64,000 bases of DNA from Blautia massiliensis (ex Durand et al. 2017). Its GTDB lineage: Bacteria; Bacillota; Clostridia; Lachnospirales; Lachnospiraceae. The notes beneath the pieces were generated by a model. It was not told where the DNA came from. It did not search any database and worked only from the letters and a program-made list of their open reading frames with translations. Each line of letters opens with the position of its first letter. Within the stretch, counting starts at the first letter, position 1. The position numbers were made by a program, and so were the translations under genes. Shown in pieces: positions 20,609 to 29,573 of the stretch. The DNA lies in NCBI RefSeq assembly GCF_001487165.1, contig NZ_LN913006.1:1916305-1980304 (forward strand), given 5' to 3'.

Positions 20609-20697
20609 ATAGAAACCCTCCTTTTATAATGGTCCGACCCGCCCCAATACAGGTCGGACAAATTAACATTTTTGCTACTTGCTCTTATGTGATTGGA

Positions 20698-21516
20698 TCA
20701 ACCCTTAACAGCACCTGCTGTCAGACCACTGATCATCTGCTTCTGACCAATGATAAATACAAGGATCGACGGAATCAGGATAACCATAGCGCCAGCCATA
20801 ACCGGTCGGAAGTCTGTTGCCTCAGCCCCCTGAAGCATACCAAGACCGATCTGAACCGTTCTCATATTTACACTGTCTGTTACAAGCAGTGGCCACAGAT
20901 AGTAGTTCCAGCTCTGAAGGAATACATAGATGATCAGAGCACCCAGTGATGGTTTGATAAGCGGAACACCGATGGTATATAAGAACTTGAAATTTGTACA
21001 TCCGTCAATCTCTGCCGCCTCATGGATCTCCTTCGGCAGTGTCAGGAATGCCTGACGCATGTTGAATACCGCAAAAGCTGCTGCTGCATTAGGAAGGATC
21101 AGCGCTGCGTATGTATTACGGATACCCCAGTCAGCAATAGTCAGGTAGTTTGCGATGATGATCGCCTGGCTCGGGATCATCATGGTTGCCAGCATAATAT
21201 AGAACAGGACCTTTTTGCCTTTGAACTCCATCATTGCAAAAGCATATGCTGCAAGAGCACCTGTAACGACCTGAGCAAATGTGATAACACCGGATACGAT
21301 CAGTGAGTTCTTAATGAAGGTAAAGAACGGTGCAAGCTGAAATGCTCTTGTGTAGTTCTCGATAGTCAGATGGGACGGCCAGAACTTTCCGCCGTAGATC
21401 TCCTTCAGATCCATCATACTAACATTGAAACAGTAGATAACAGGAACAATAATAATAATTGCAAAAATAATATTCAGCGCATACATCGCCACTTTTACAT
21501 ATGGTTTTTCTTTCAT
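20698..21516 (-). CDS. ugpE: UgpE-like ABC importer permease (CUT1)
   Basis: 272 residues, about six membrane segments. The ATPase-docking EAA loop is EIHEAAEIDGCTNF followed by PLIKPSLGAL. The N-terminal segment (YALNIIFAIIIIVPVIYCF) and the C-terminal tail ending in SGLTAGAVKG are typical of CUT1 MalG/UgpE permeases. It overlaps the upstream permease by one base (start/stop coupling) and precedes the binding protein by 90 bases. Confidence 0.9.
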   Translation of the reverse strand: MKEKPYVKVAMYALNIIFAIIIIVPVIYCFNVSMMDLKEIYGGKFWPSHLTIENYTRAFQLAPFFTFIKNSLIVSGVITFAQVVTGALAAYAFAMMEFKGKKVLFYIMLATMMIPSQAIIIANYLTIADWGIRNTYAALILPNAAAAFAVFNMRQAFLTLPKEIHEAAEIDGCTNFKFLYTIGVPLIKPSLGALIIYVFLQSWNYYLWPLLVTDSVNMRTVQIGLGMLQGAEATDFRPVMAGAMVILIPSILVFIIGQKQMISGLTAGAVKG

Positions 21517-22382
21517 CAGTAGGTCACCTTCTTTTCCAGTCTAAACTGCAGTGCAGTCAGGATGATCAAAATAACAAACAGAATTACGGATTCTGAACAG
21601 GCCACACCGAAACGGCTGTTGATAAATGCCTCCTGGTAAATCTCATACACGATAACGTTGGTACTCTCTGCCGGTCCGCCCTGGGTCATCATCTTGAACT
21701 CTGCGTATGCCTGTACGGAGTTGATGACATTGATGATGAGAAGGAAGAACAGTGTCGGAGAGATTGACGGAATCGTTACATGACGGTGCTTCTGGAAGAA
21801 ATTCGCTCCATCCAGGGCAACGCTCTCATAAAGCTCAGCCGGTACACTCTGGATCGCTGCAGTAAGGTAAATGAAATTCATACCGATCGCCATCCATACA
21901 CTAACGATCGTAACTGCGATCAGTGCATATTTCTTATCTGTCAGCCATCCGATATGAGTTCCGAGCGCCCTGTTCAGGATACCCAGAGAGCTGTGGAAAA
22001 TAAACATGAACACTACAGATGCCGCTGCTGCGGAAATAGCCATCGGAAGTGCATATACAGTACGGAAAAATCCCTTTGCCCTGATCTTCTCTGTACTGAT
22101 GATCGCCAGTATAAAACCGAGCACAATAGAAAGGATAACTCGCATAACAGAAAATTTCAGTGTTGTCACCAAACTGTTAAGGAACGTTCCATCTGTAAAA
22201 ATATTCGTATAGTTGTCAAGTCCTACATACTGTGCCACCTGACCAAGAGGTGTGGTTCTGGCAAAGCTCAGCTGGATCGTCTTAACGAACGGCCAGAATA
22301 CAAACAGTATAAAAAGGATCATTACAGGAACCAGATAGAGATAAGGCTCCACTGTCCTGAAAAAAGATTTTTTACTTTTCAT
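21516..22382 (-). CDS. ugpA: UgpA-like ABC importer permease (CUT1)
   Basis: 288 residues, six predicted membrane segments starting with YLYLVPVMILFILFVFWPF. The EAA loop reads ELYESVALDGANFF followed by HRHVTIPSISPTLFF. MalF/UgpA-type partner of the next permease. First gene of the operon; the mRNA begins far upstream, at the promoter near 22.92 kb. The ribosome binding site is AGGTGAT before the ATG at 22380-22382. Confidence 0.9.
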   Translation of the reverse strand: MKSKKSFFRTVEPYLYLVPVMILFILFVFWPFVKTIQLSFARTTPLGQVAQYVGLDNYTNIFTDGTFLNSLVTTLKFSVMRVILSIVLGFILAIISTEKIRAKGFFRTVYALPMAISAAAASVVFMFIFHSSLGILNRALGTHIGWLTDKKYALIAVTIVSVWMAIGMNFIYLTAAIQSVPAELYESVALDGANFFQKHRHVTIPSISPTLFFLLIINVINSVQAYAEFKMMTQGGPAESTNVIVYEIYQEAFINSRFGVACSESVILFVILIILTALQFRLEKKVTY

Positions 22383-22804
22383 TGTATATCACCTGCTTTT
22401 CATAAATTTACGTACTACCGATCAGCTGCATCATCACGATATCTCTGTCCCCCTGACAGTGCTGATCATGTTGCTCATTACACATTCTGCTGAAAAACAT
22501 TTCCGTTATATCTTCCAGCAATTACCCCAATACATTAAGCAAAACTCTCATTTACGTTCTGCTGTCAAAAATGCCCTCTCACTACCCTCCTTTGTATTTG
22601 CGCGTTTGTTATCTTTACCAACTTTTTACCAAATGATAACACATTTCTTGTATATAATCAACAGTTATTTCTCTATTTTCCAATATTTCTTTATTTATTT
22701 TAAGCAATTATTATTTGATAATAATTGTTTTTTTATCTATTTTATACAATTTATCATACTTCAATAAGGCAATCCATTCTGATCACCTTTTCTAAAAAAC
22801 AGAT
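22383..22804 (-). other. Long A/T-rich 5' untranslated region of the Ugp-like importer
   Basis: About 420 bases between the leader terminator and the first permease. Rich in T-runs on the plus strand; small open frames but none with a good start or family resemblance. I see no further structured element here. Confidence 0.5.
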
Positions 22805-22895
22805 AAAAAAATCGGCAGAAAATAACACATCCTTCGATGTATATCTTCTGCCGTTCTCTCTTCTCAATGGCATCATCTGTTTTTATACAAAACAG
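22805..22895 (-). promoter_or_regulatory. Ugp-like importer leader: conserved box plus terminator, proposed GlpP target
   Basis: Minus strand order: hairpin TCTGTTTT/AAAACAGA (22876-22895), box with ATGCCATTGAGAA and AGAGA (22855-22874), then a terminator with arms CGGCAGA (22846-22852) and TCTGCCG (22813-22819) and a seven-base T-run (22805-22811). It matches the glpA leader in box, spacing and order, while the outer hairpins differ in sequence but not position. Confidence 0.7.
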
Positions 22896-22920
22896 ACACA
22901 ATCTCAACTTGTTAACCCAG

Positions 22921-22949
22921 ATTATACAGTAAAATCCACTATAAATCAA
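22921..22949 (-). promoter_or_regulatory. Probable sigma-A promoter of the Ugp-like importer
   Basis: TTGATT (22944-22949), 17 bases, perfect TATAAT (22921-22926) on the minus strand, just before the leader. Confidence 0.78.
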
Positions 22950-23053
22950 GACCAAACACATATTTTTTATGCAAATCTTATAAATACTTTTTTCACAAGC
23001 AATCCATTTCATTACACGGAAATTGTCTTTAATTCACAGCTATTGTGGAACAC

Positions 23054-23518
23054 TTATACTTTTTTCTTCCTGTACCAGGATATTAAATACAAAACTATAC
23101 CAAAAATTATCAAAAATGGAGCAACTGCCACCAAAACAGTTGTTAAAAGTATCACAATTAACGCTGCAATAGCGATCACGATTGCCTTTCCATACCATGT
23201 GCTCAGATCCAGTTTAAAGCTTCTTGCCTTTCCGGCACTGCTCTCCGTCCCATTATCCGCATAATCATCTGCACCGTAGCTCTCTTCAGAATAACCAGAC
23301 TCATCATAAACAGCTGCACTGTCATCTGTATCGATCAAAGTCTTGGCGATCAGCCTAGGATCCCCCAGTTCTGCCAGAACATCTGATTCACTTCGACCGT
23401 TCCGGACCTGAGACTGAATGTAATCCTCATAATACCGCACATGAGCCGCAGCTCTCCCCTGGGTCATCTGTCCGGACAGCTGCCCCCGTAAAACCTCAAG
23501 AAACTCTCTTCTGCTCAT
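23054..23518 (-). CDS. DUF1700-type membrane protein
   Basis: 154 residues. N-terminal 60 residues are the helical DUF1700/HAAS-like domain (MSRREFLEVLRGQLSG, YYEDYIQSQVRNGRSESDVLAELGDPRLIAKTLI). Then comes an acidic Ser/Asp/Tyr-rich linker. The C-terminal half is a long hydrophobic stretch of about two membrane segments ending in YRKKKV. Such proteins usually sit beside a PadR-family regulator and act with it in envelope stress circuits, but no padR gene is adjacent here. Standalone gene, function unknown. Confidence 0.82.
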   Translation of the reverse strand: MSRREFLEVLRGQLSGQMTQGRAAAHVRYYEDYIQSQVRNGRSESDVLAELGDPRLIAKTLIDTDDSAAVYDESGYSEESYGADDYADNGTESSAGKARSFKLDLSTWYGKAIVIAIAALIVILLTTVLVAVAPFLIIFGIVLYLISWYRKKKV

Positions 23519-23720
23519 AAATATGTCAAACCTTTCTTATGAAATATAATGAAAAAAACAAAACTCAAAACAACTCCAGAAACCTCACCTTGAAAACTTC
23601 TGCAAATTCTTTTTATTACTCTCTTAAAATTTTTCTCATTATACCATAACCCATAAATTTAAATCAGAAACAAATCATAAAATTTTGATTAAAAAATAAA
23701 AAATCATAGCACAGCGCAAA

Positions 23721-23772
23721 GGGCGGTTCATTTCCGGATGCCGCCAAAGCCGCATTCGGAAACGAATCGCCC
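23721..23772. repeat. Imperfect hairpin after galK
   Basis: Arms GGGCGGTTCATTTCCGGATGC and its near-complement ending AACGAATCGCCC, no T-run. It could stop or protect the galK transcript; REP-like. Confidence 0.5.
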
Positions 23773-23800
23773 TCCATGACGTTCGTTATGCCGTCAAAAA

Positions 23801-25045
23801 TCACTCAACATGAACAGCCCCTGTACTCCTGATATTCATCGGATAGACATTTTCCCTTCCAACATACTGAGCCATATAGTCCACATACGCATCTGCGTTC
23901 TCGATTGGAAGCACGCACATGATAACTCCTGCAAAACCACCACCATGAACTCTGCAGATACCAGCACCGATCTTATTCAGAAACAGCTTGGTAAGCGCCA
24001 GACTCAACGTAATCTTCTGCTCCTTGCAATTCTGCAGAGAATAACAGTTCTGCAACCACTCCCAGGAAGAATTACCGGACTCTTCAAGAAGGTGCAGGAA
24101 TCCCTCACCGTCTTTATTCTCAACAGCCTTCACAGCATCTGCAACACGTCTGTTCTCTTCATAAAAATGCATCGCACGAAGAACAGCACGGTCATTCGGA
24201 ATATCCTTCACATGTGCCAGAAGATTCTCCATACTGGACTCACAGAGAAGCTCTACGCCCATAGCCTTCGCAGCCTCACGCATCTCCATAGGAATAGAAG
24301 AATATTCCTCACTGAGATCTGCATGGCCCTTACCGGTATTTACGATCACAAGTCTGCAGCCCATATCCTCAAAGGAAAATGCGATCTTCTCACAGCTGAT
24401 ATTCTCTTTATCAGAGAAATCCAGAAGGATCGGGCCGCCGGCAGCACAAGCCATCTGGTCCATCAGACCGGAAGCCTTTTTCCAGTAAACATTCTCAGCA
24501 TACTGACCTGCTCTCGCATACTCGCCATACTCCAGCTTACCTTCATTAAAGAAATAATTGGTGATCGCACATACAAGCATCTCAAAGGAAGCAGAAGAGC
24601 TTACACCTGCAGCGGCAATAACCTTGGTGGAAACATAAGCGTCAAATCCACCGGTAGCATAGCCTTTTTTCTGCATATACTCCATAATACCTGCAACAAG
24701 AGCATCTGTACCTTTTGTATAGGTTTCTGTGCTGAGCTTGTCAAGATCAACAACTACTTCCTGTTTGTAACCCTCACTGATCATATGGATCACATTGGTT
24801 CCGTTTGGATAAGCAGCACCGATGGTATCCAGATCGATACTTGCCGCAATGATCTGACCGCCGTTATGATCAACATGGTTGCCAATGATCTCCGTACGGC
24901 CCGGAGCAGTAAAAAACTCTGCCTTGTCATGATGATATTTCTTCTCGAAATTCACAGCAAGATTGGTATAACGGGCGCTACTCTCCTCTGTCTCTCCATA
25001 GATTTTTTTCAGCACTTCTGCTGCCGGAATTTTAATTGTTCCCAT
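23801..25045 (-). CDS. galK: Galactokinase
   Basis: 414 residues. GHMP kinase converting galactose to galactose-1-phosphate (Leloir pathway). The signature APGRTEIIGNHVDHNGG lies at about residues 43-59; the phosphate loop is IAAAGVSSSASFEM; the C-terminal GHMP motif is RVHGGGFAGVIMCVL. Asn in NHVDHN replaces the more common EHTDYN, which occurs in this clostridial branch. Start MGTIKIPAAEV with AGGAGGAAG. The gene stands alone (no galT or galE in the window) and is divergent from an AraC regulator. Confidence 0.93.
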   Translation of the reverse strand: MGTIKIPAAEVLKKIYGETEESSARYTNLAVNFEKKYHHDKAEFFTAPGRTEIIGNHVDHNGGQIIAASIDLDTIGAAYPNGTNVIHMISEGYKQEVVVDLDKLSTETYTKGTDALVAGIMEYMQKKGYATGGFDAYVSTKVIAAAGVSSSASFEMLVCAITNYFFNEGKLEYGEYARAGQYAENVYWKKASGLMDQMACAAGGPILLDFSDKENISCEKIAFSFEDMGCRLVIVNTGKGHADLSEEYSSIPMEMREAAKAMGVELLCESSMENLLAHVKDIPNDRAVLRAMHFYEENRRVADAVKAVENKDGEGFLHLLEESGNSSWEWLQNCYSLQNCKEQKITLSLALTKLFLNKIGAGICRVHGGGFAGVIMCVLPIENADAYVDYMAQYVGRENVYPMNIRSTGAVHVE

Positions 25046-25115
25046 TTTTTCTTCCTCCTGTTATATAGTTTACACCCCAGATCCGGAAGAACCTGAAAAA
25101 ATCTTCCGCTCTGTC

Positions 25116-25200
25116 ACGCTTCATGGTTACTGTTCACTCCGTTCTCAGCAACACGCTTCGCAATGCGCGGAATATTACCAGTGAATAGTAACGCTTCATG
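25116..25200. repeat. Small element with 13-bp inverted repeats and 10-bp flanking direct repeats, in the galK leader
   Basis: Direct repeats ACGCTTCATG at 25116-25125 and 25191-25200. Just inside are inverted arms GTTACTGTTCACT (25126-25138) and AGTGAATAGTAAC (25180-25192, one mismatch). It lies in the 336-base gap between galK and the AraC gene, downstream of the galK promoter, so it is transcribed. It resembles a REP or MITE-like unit. Confidence 0.6.
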
Positions 25201-25207
25201 TACTTTT

Positions 25208-25235
25208 ATTATAACAGTTCCGTCTTTTCTGTCCA
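25208..25235 (-). promoter_or_regulatory. Probable sigma-A promoter of galK
   Basis: TGGACA (25230-25235), 16 bases, TATAAT (25208-25213) on the minus strand, 160 bases from the start codon. Confidence 0.65.
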
Positions 25236-25381
25236 TAACAATTTTGTGTAAAAACCGTATTATTTTGTGGTGATCCCGGAATATCCCTTTGCATTTTCTG
25301 GCTTTTCTGATAAAATAAATTCCACTATGAAAAGCAGATATACACTTCAGAATCCGCGCACAGAAGGAAGGAGGTAACACC

Positions 25382-26272
25382 TTGCAGATCATCACAGATC
25401 CCGCCGGAAAAGAACTGAAAAAACACGGAGACAGCTCCTTCCCATTCCTGGTAAGCTACGAGCGGCTTTCCGGCTATGAGACCGGTTCCTTTCTGTGGCA
25501 CTGGCATCCGGAGATAGAGCTTACCTATATAAAAAAAGGCGAAATGCTCTACAAGATCAATCAGAATACCTTTCACCTGAAAGAGGGACAGGCAATCTTT
25601 GGCAATGCCAATGCCCTTCATGCCGGATATATGTATCAGGATCAGGACTGTCAGTATATCCCCATAACCTTTGACCCCAAACTGATCTACGGATTTTCGG
25701 GAAGCCTTCTTTTTCAAAAATATACAGAACCGATCCTCCGAAGCTTTTCCCTGTCCGCCGTACCGCTTGATCTATCCTGTAAATGGCATTCCGAGGCCAT
25801 AAAAGATATCCGTGACATCATCGACCTGGACAGTATCCGGGAACCCATGTATGAATTTGAGATCATCGCCAGACTGCAGCACTTCTGGAAGATCTTGTAT
25901 GAAAATACGATCTCCCGGACAACTCTTCCATCCGGTCAGGATGAAGAAAACTACCGCCGCATCCGTCAGATCATGTCCTATATCGCAGAACACTACTCTG
26001 AAAAGATCCTCCTGAATGATGTTGCAGACCTGATCCACTTAAGTCCCAGCGAATGCAGCCGGCTTTTCAAAAAATGCATGAATATCACTCTCTTCGGATA
26101 CATCCAGGAATACCGCATTGAACGCAGCCTGGAATATCTGGAAAATCCCTCCTGTTCTATCACAGAATCAGGACTGCTGTCCGGTTTTTCGGACTCTAAT
26201 TATTACACAAAGGTCTTTACGAAAATCAAGGGCTGTACACCAAGACAGTACAGAAAAAATCAGGAGCTGTGA
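25382..26272 (+). CDS. AraC-family transcriptional regulator, TTG start
   Basis: 296 residues. N-terminal cupin-type sensor domain (HWHPEIELTYIKKGEMLYKI, FGNANALHAGY) and C-terminal double helix-turn-helix (ILLNDVADLIHLSPSECSRLFK, then ITESGLLSGFSDSNYYTKVF and CTPRQYR). The start is TTG at 25382 with GGAGGT seven bases before. Divergent from galK, so a sugar-responsive activator of galK is plausible but unproven. No signal peptide or membrane segment. Confidence 0.92.
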   Translation: MQIITDPAGKELKKHGDSSFPFLVSYERLSGYETGSFLWHWHPEIELTYIKKGEMLYKINQNTFHLKEGQAIFGNANALHAGYMYQDQDCQYIPITFDPKLIYGFSGSLLFQKYTEPILRSFSLSAVPLDLSCKWHSEAIKDIRDIIDLDSIREPMYEFEIIARLQHFWKILYENTISRTTLPSGQDEENYRRIRQIMSYIAEHYSEKILLNDVADLIHLSPSECSRLFKKCMNITLFGYIQEYRIERSLEYLENPSCSITESGLLSGFSDSNYYTKVFTKIKGCTPRQYRKNQEL

Positions 26273-26346
26273 CATGCTCCTGATCTTTAACCGTTCAGTG
26301 CTCCATACCTATGAAGCATAACAATATTTATCCGTGAAAATGGCTG

Positions 26347-27807
26347 TTATCTGAACAACTCTTTCATTGCCGGATACAGTTTGCGGAATTTCCGGTATTT
26401 TTCTTCATATTTTGCAACCAGCTCCGGTTCCGGTTCTACCGTATCTACTACCCTGACCAGCTTATTACAGATCGTTTCCACATCCGGGTATTCACCGCAG
26501 CCTACTGCTGCCAGCATTGCACCGCCCATAGACGGGCCTTCCTCATTCTCCGGCACATCCACCTTCAGATTCATCACATTTGCAATGATCTTTTTCCAGA
26601 GAGGGCTCTTAGCTCCGCCGCCGCAGATCTTGGTGCGCTCAATATGAATCCCAAGGCTTCTTGCAACCTCAAGGGAATCTCGAAGTCCAAAAGCAACTCC
26701 CTCCAGAACTGCCTGTGTCATATCTGCTCTCGTGGTATCCATGGACATTCCGAAAAATACACCTCTTGCATCCGGGTTGTTATGCGGAGATCTCTCTCCC
26801 ATCAGATATGGAAGGAAGAATACCTGATTCTCGCCAAGCTTTTGGATCGGTGCCTGCTCTGCCACAAAATCCTTTGTCTTAAGGATCTCCTCTGACCACC
26901 ATTTGTTGCAGGAAGCAGCGCTTAACATGCATCCCATCAGATGATAGCTTCCATCTGCATGGTCAAAGGAATGCAGTGCATTGTTTTCATCTACTCCGAA
27001 ATCTTTGCTGGAAATAAAGATCGTACCGGATGTTCCAAGGGAAATATTGCACTGGCCATCGCCAACCGTTCCTGTTCCCACAGCTGCCGCAGCATTGTCG
27101 CCTGCACCTGCTACAACCTTCACATCCTCTGAGAAGCCAAGCTCTTTTGCAACTTCCGCTTTCAGGTTTCCGACTACCTGCCAGCTCTCGTACAGCTTCG
27201 GAAGCTGTTCCTCTGTGATATGGCAAATCTCAAGCATTTCCTTTGACCAGCAGCGGTTCTTCACATCCAGAAGAAGCATACCGGAAGCATCGGATACATC
27301 TGTGCAGAAGGATCCGCTCAAACGATAGGCAAGATAATCCTTCGGAAGCATGATCTTTACCACTTTTTTAAAATTCTCAGGCTCATGCTTCTGCATCCAG
27401 AGGATCTTTGGTGCAGTGAAGCCTGCAAATGCAATGTTTGCGGTATACTGAGAAAGTTTTTCCTTTCCGATAACCGTATTAAGATATTCCGTCTCCTCAC
27501 CGGTACGGCCGTCATTCCAGAGAATCGCCGGACGGATCACATTGTCATCTTTATCCAGAGTTACAAGACCGTGCATCTGGCCGCCAAAACCGATTCCTGC
27601 TACTTCTTTGCGGTCAATTCCTTCTGTGAGCTCTTTGATCCCTTCCATGCTCTGGGCGAACCAGTCCTCCGGATTCTGCTCAGACCAGCCCGGATGGGGG
27701 AAGAACAACGGATATTCTTTTGATACGATGTTGCAGATCTTTCCGGATCCTTCCATAAGAAGAAGCTTTACAGCGGAAGTTCCAAGATCAACGCCAATAT
27801 AATACAT
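26347..27807 (-). CDS. xylB: Xylulokinase (FGGY kinase)
   Basis: 486 residues. N-terminus YYIGVDLGTSAVKLLLME; substrate-side motifs GIGFGGQMHGLVTLD and PAILWNDGRT, GAGDNAAAAVGTG and YLMGERSPHNNP are those of xylulokinase. The C-terminal GGGAKSPLWKKIIANV is the FGGY ATP-binding block. The ATG at 27805-27807 has AGGAGG 10 bases upstream; the frame is open further but through a hairpin. Third gene after DUF4867 and an L-fucose-isomerase-family gene. The true ketose could be xylulose, ribulose or another pentulose, since FGGY substrates are not fixed by these motifs. Confidence 0.88.
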   Translation of the reverse strand: MYYIGVDLGTSAVKLLLMEGSGKICNIVSKEYPLFFPHPGWSEQNPEDWFAQSMEGIKELTEGIDRKEVAGIGFGGQMHGLVTLDKDDNVIRPAILWNDGRTGEETEYLNTVIGKEKLSQYTANIAFAGFTAPKILWMQKHEPENFKKVVKIMLPKDYLAYRLSGSFCTDVSDASGMLLLDVKNRCWSKEMLEICHITEEQLPKLYESWQVVGNLKAEVAKELGFSEDVKVVAGAGDNAAAAVGTGTVGDGQCNISLGTSGTIFISSKDFGVDENNALHSFDHADGSYHLMGCMLSAASCNKWWSEEILKTKDFVAEQAPIQKLGENQVFFLPYLMGERSPHNNPDARGVFFGMSMDTTRADMTQAVLEGVAFGLRDSLEVARSLGIHIERTKICGGGAKSPLWKKIIANVMNLKVDVPENEEGPSMGGAMLAAVGCGEYPDVETICNKLVRVVDTVEPEPELVAKYEEKYRKFRKLYPAMKELFR

Positions 27808-27830
27808 AGTAATTTTTCCTCCTGTAAATA

Positions 27831-27887
27831 CAGAAACCGCAGCTCTCAGTTCGCAGCGCCTGCACGCCTGAGAGCCCGCGGTTTCTG
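27831..27887 (-). repeat. Hairpin just upstream of xylB
   Basis: Arms CAGAAACCGC plus GCTCTCAG (left) and CTGAGAGC plus GCGGTTTCTG (right), nearly perfect 18-bp stem, no T-run. It ends 24 bases before the xylB start, so mRNA processing or expression tuning is likelier than termination. Confidence 0.6.
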
Positions 27888-27910
27888 AATCGTATTTAAC
27901 CAAATCAAGA

Positions 27911-27962
27911 AAGTCCCCTGCGGGGTTACGAAAAGCAATAAGCAGCGAGTGGGGACTTGCTT
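27911..27962 (+). repeat. Dispersed repeat, copy A
   Basis: Contains CGAAAAGCAATAAGCAG (27929-27945), which recurs inverted at 57773-57789, followed in both places by a G-run and CTTGC. This copy is framed by AAGTCCCC (27911-27918) and GGGGACTT (27951-27958), so it can fold back. Confidence 0.55.
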
Positions 27963-28005
27963 GTATCAGGCAGCACGTACGGATGATCTTACCTGCCTGT
28001 TTTAA

Positions 28006-29490
28006 TTATCTCCAAGGATTCTCTGTCGGATATCTCACGCCTGCCGGCTGATTGTAACCGATCTCTTCAACCGGTACACCAATGTATTTGAACACCTCGA
28101 AGAGAGCTTTTCCGTGATGTCCGAATGCTACAGCACCGTGATGCGGGAATCCTCCCTCGATCAGCACGTGACGGTAGAAACGTCCCATCTCCGGAATTGC
28201 AAATACACCGATAGCACCGAAGGAACGTGTTGCAACCGGAAGAACCTCGCCGTGTGCGATATATGCACGAAGCTTGTTGTCCGCTGTACTCTGCAGACGA
28301 TAGAAGGTGATATCTCCAGGCTTGATATCTCCCTCAAGAGTTCCGTTTGTAACCTCGATTGGAAGGGATCTTGCCATGATCATCTGATATTTCATCTCAC
28401 AGAAGGACAGCTTGCTGGATGCTGTGTTTCCACAATGGAATCCCATAAAGGTATCCTGAAGCGTATAGTTGAATTTTCCTTCGATAGATTCTTTGTACAT
28501 ATCCTTCGGAACGGAGTTATTGATATCAAGAAGTGTAACGATATCATCACTTACTACCTGTCCGATAAATTCACTTAATGTACCATAGATATCAACCTCA
28601 CAGGATACTGGAATGCCCTGTGCTGTCAGACGACTGTTTACATAACATGGAACAAATCCAAACTGTGTCTGGAATGCAGGCCAGCATTTTCCTGTCAGTG
28701 TTACATATTTACGATATCCTTTGTGATCTCTTACCCAGTCCTTCAGAGTCAGCTCGTACTGTGCAAGCTTCGGAAGGATCTCAGGTTTCTTGTTTCCCGC
28801 ACCAAGCTCTTCTTCCATCTCTTTTACGATCGCCGGGATCCTTTCATCACCTTCATGCTTGTTGAATGCCTCGAAAAGATCCAGCTCTGAGTTCTCCTCG
28901 ATCTCAACGCCAAGGTTGTAAAGCTGTTTGATCGGTGCATTGCAGGCAAGGAAGTTTGTAGGACGCGGTCCGAAGCTGATGATCTTCAGGTTGCTCAATC
29001 CCTCGATCGCTCTTGCGATAGGAAGGAATTCATGGATCATATCCGCGCAGTCCTCTGCATCACCTACCGGATACTCCGGAATATAGGCTTTTACATTACG
29101 AAGCTGCAGGTTGTAGCTTGCATTCAGCATACCGCAGTAAGCATCTCCACGTCCCTGGCAGAGATTATCCTGTGTTTCCTCAGCTGCTGCGATAAACATC
29201 TTCGGTCCCTCGAAATGCTTTGCAAGAAGGGTCTCAGAAATCTCCGGTCCGAAGTTTCCAAGATATACACAGAGTGCGTTACAGCCTGCTTTTTTGATAT
29301 CCTCCAGAGCCTGGACCATATGGATCTCACTCTCTACGATACAGACCGGACATTCGTAGATATCCTTTGCATCGTATTTCTTTGTGTAAGCGTCTACAAG
29401 AGCTTTTCTCCTGTTTACGGAAAGGCTTTCCGGAAAACAATCTCTGCTGACTGCAACGATTCCGATCTTAACTTCTGGCATGTTGTTCAT
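28006..29490 (-). CDS. L-fucose/L-arabinose isomerase family protein
   Basis: 494 residues from the chosen ATG (MNNMPEVKIGIVAVSRDCF), which has AAGGAG ten bases upstream; a longer frame of 27 codons is open. The fold family interconverts aldoses and ketoses with Mn2+. Seen motifs: NALCVYLGNFGPEISETLLAKHF, ISFGPRPTNFL, GHKGYRKYVTLTGKCWPAFQ, SCEVDIYGTLSEFIGQ and the C-terminal EGGFPHHGAVAFGHHGKAL. It is more divergent than textbook FucI, so the sugar is uncertain. It is in an operon with a DUF4867 gene before and a pentulose kinase after, suggesting aldose to ketose to ketose phosphate. Confidence 0.85.
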   Translation of the reverse strand: MNNMPEVKIGIVAVSRDCFPESLSVNRRKALVDAYTKKYDAKDIYECPVCIVESEIHMVQALEDIKKAGCNALCVYLGNFGPEISETLLAKHFEGPKMFIAAAEETQDNLCQGRGDAYCGMLNASYNLQLRNVKAYIPEYPVGDAEDCADMIHEFLPIARAIEGLSNLKIISFGPRPTNFLACNAPIKQLYNLGVEIEENSELDLFEAFNKHEGDERIPAIVKEMEEELGAGNKKPEILPKLAQYELTLKDWVRDHKGYRKYVTLTGKCWPAFQTQFGFVPCYVNSRLTAQGIPVSCEVDIYGTLSEFIGQVVSDDIVTLLDINNSVPKDMYKESIEGKFNYTLQDTFMGFHCGNTASSKLSFCEMKYQMIMARSLPIEVTNGTLEGDIKPGDITFYRLQSTADNKLRAYIAHGEVLPVATRSFGAIGVFAIPEMGRFYRHVLIEGGFPHHGAVAFGHHGKALFEVFKYIGVPVEEIGYNQPAGVRYPTENPWR

Positions 29491-29573
29491 AATCTTCATT
29501 CTCCTTTTTATATCCGGCAGATTTTCCACCGGTGATATTATTGTTCGTTTGTAACTATTCACTTCACCCAAAA

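Noticed and set aside
23810..25096. 428-codon open frame antisense to galK
   Set aside because: Shadow of galK; composition is His/Cys/Ile-rich as expected of an antisense frame.
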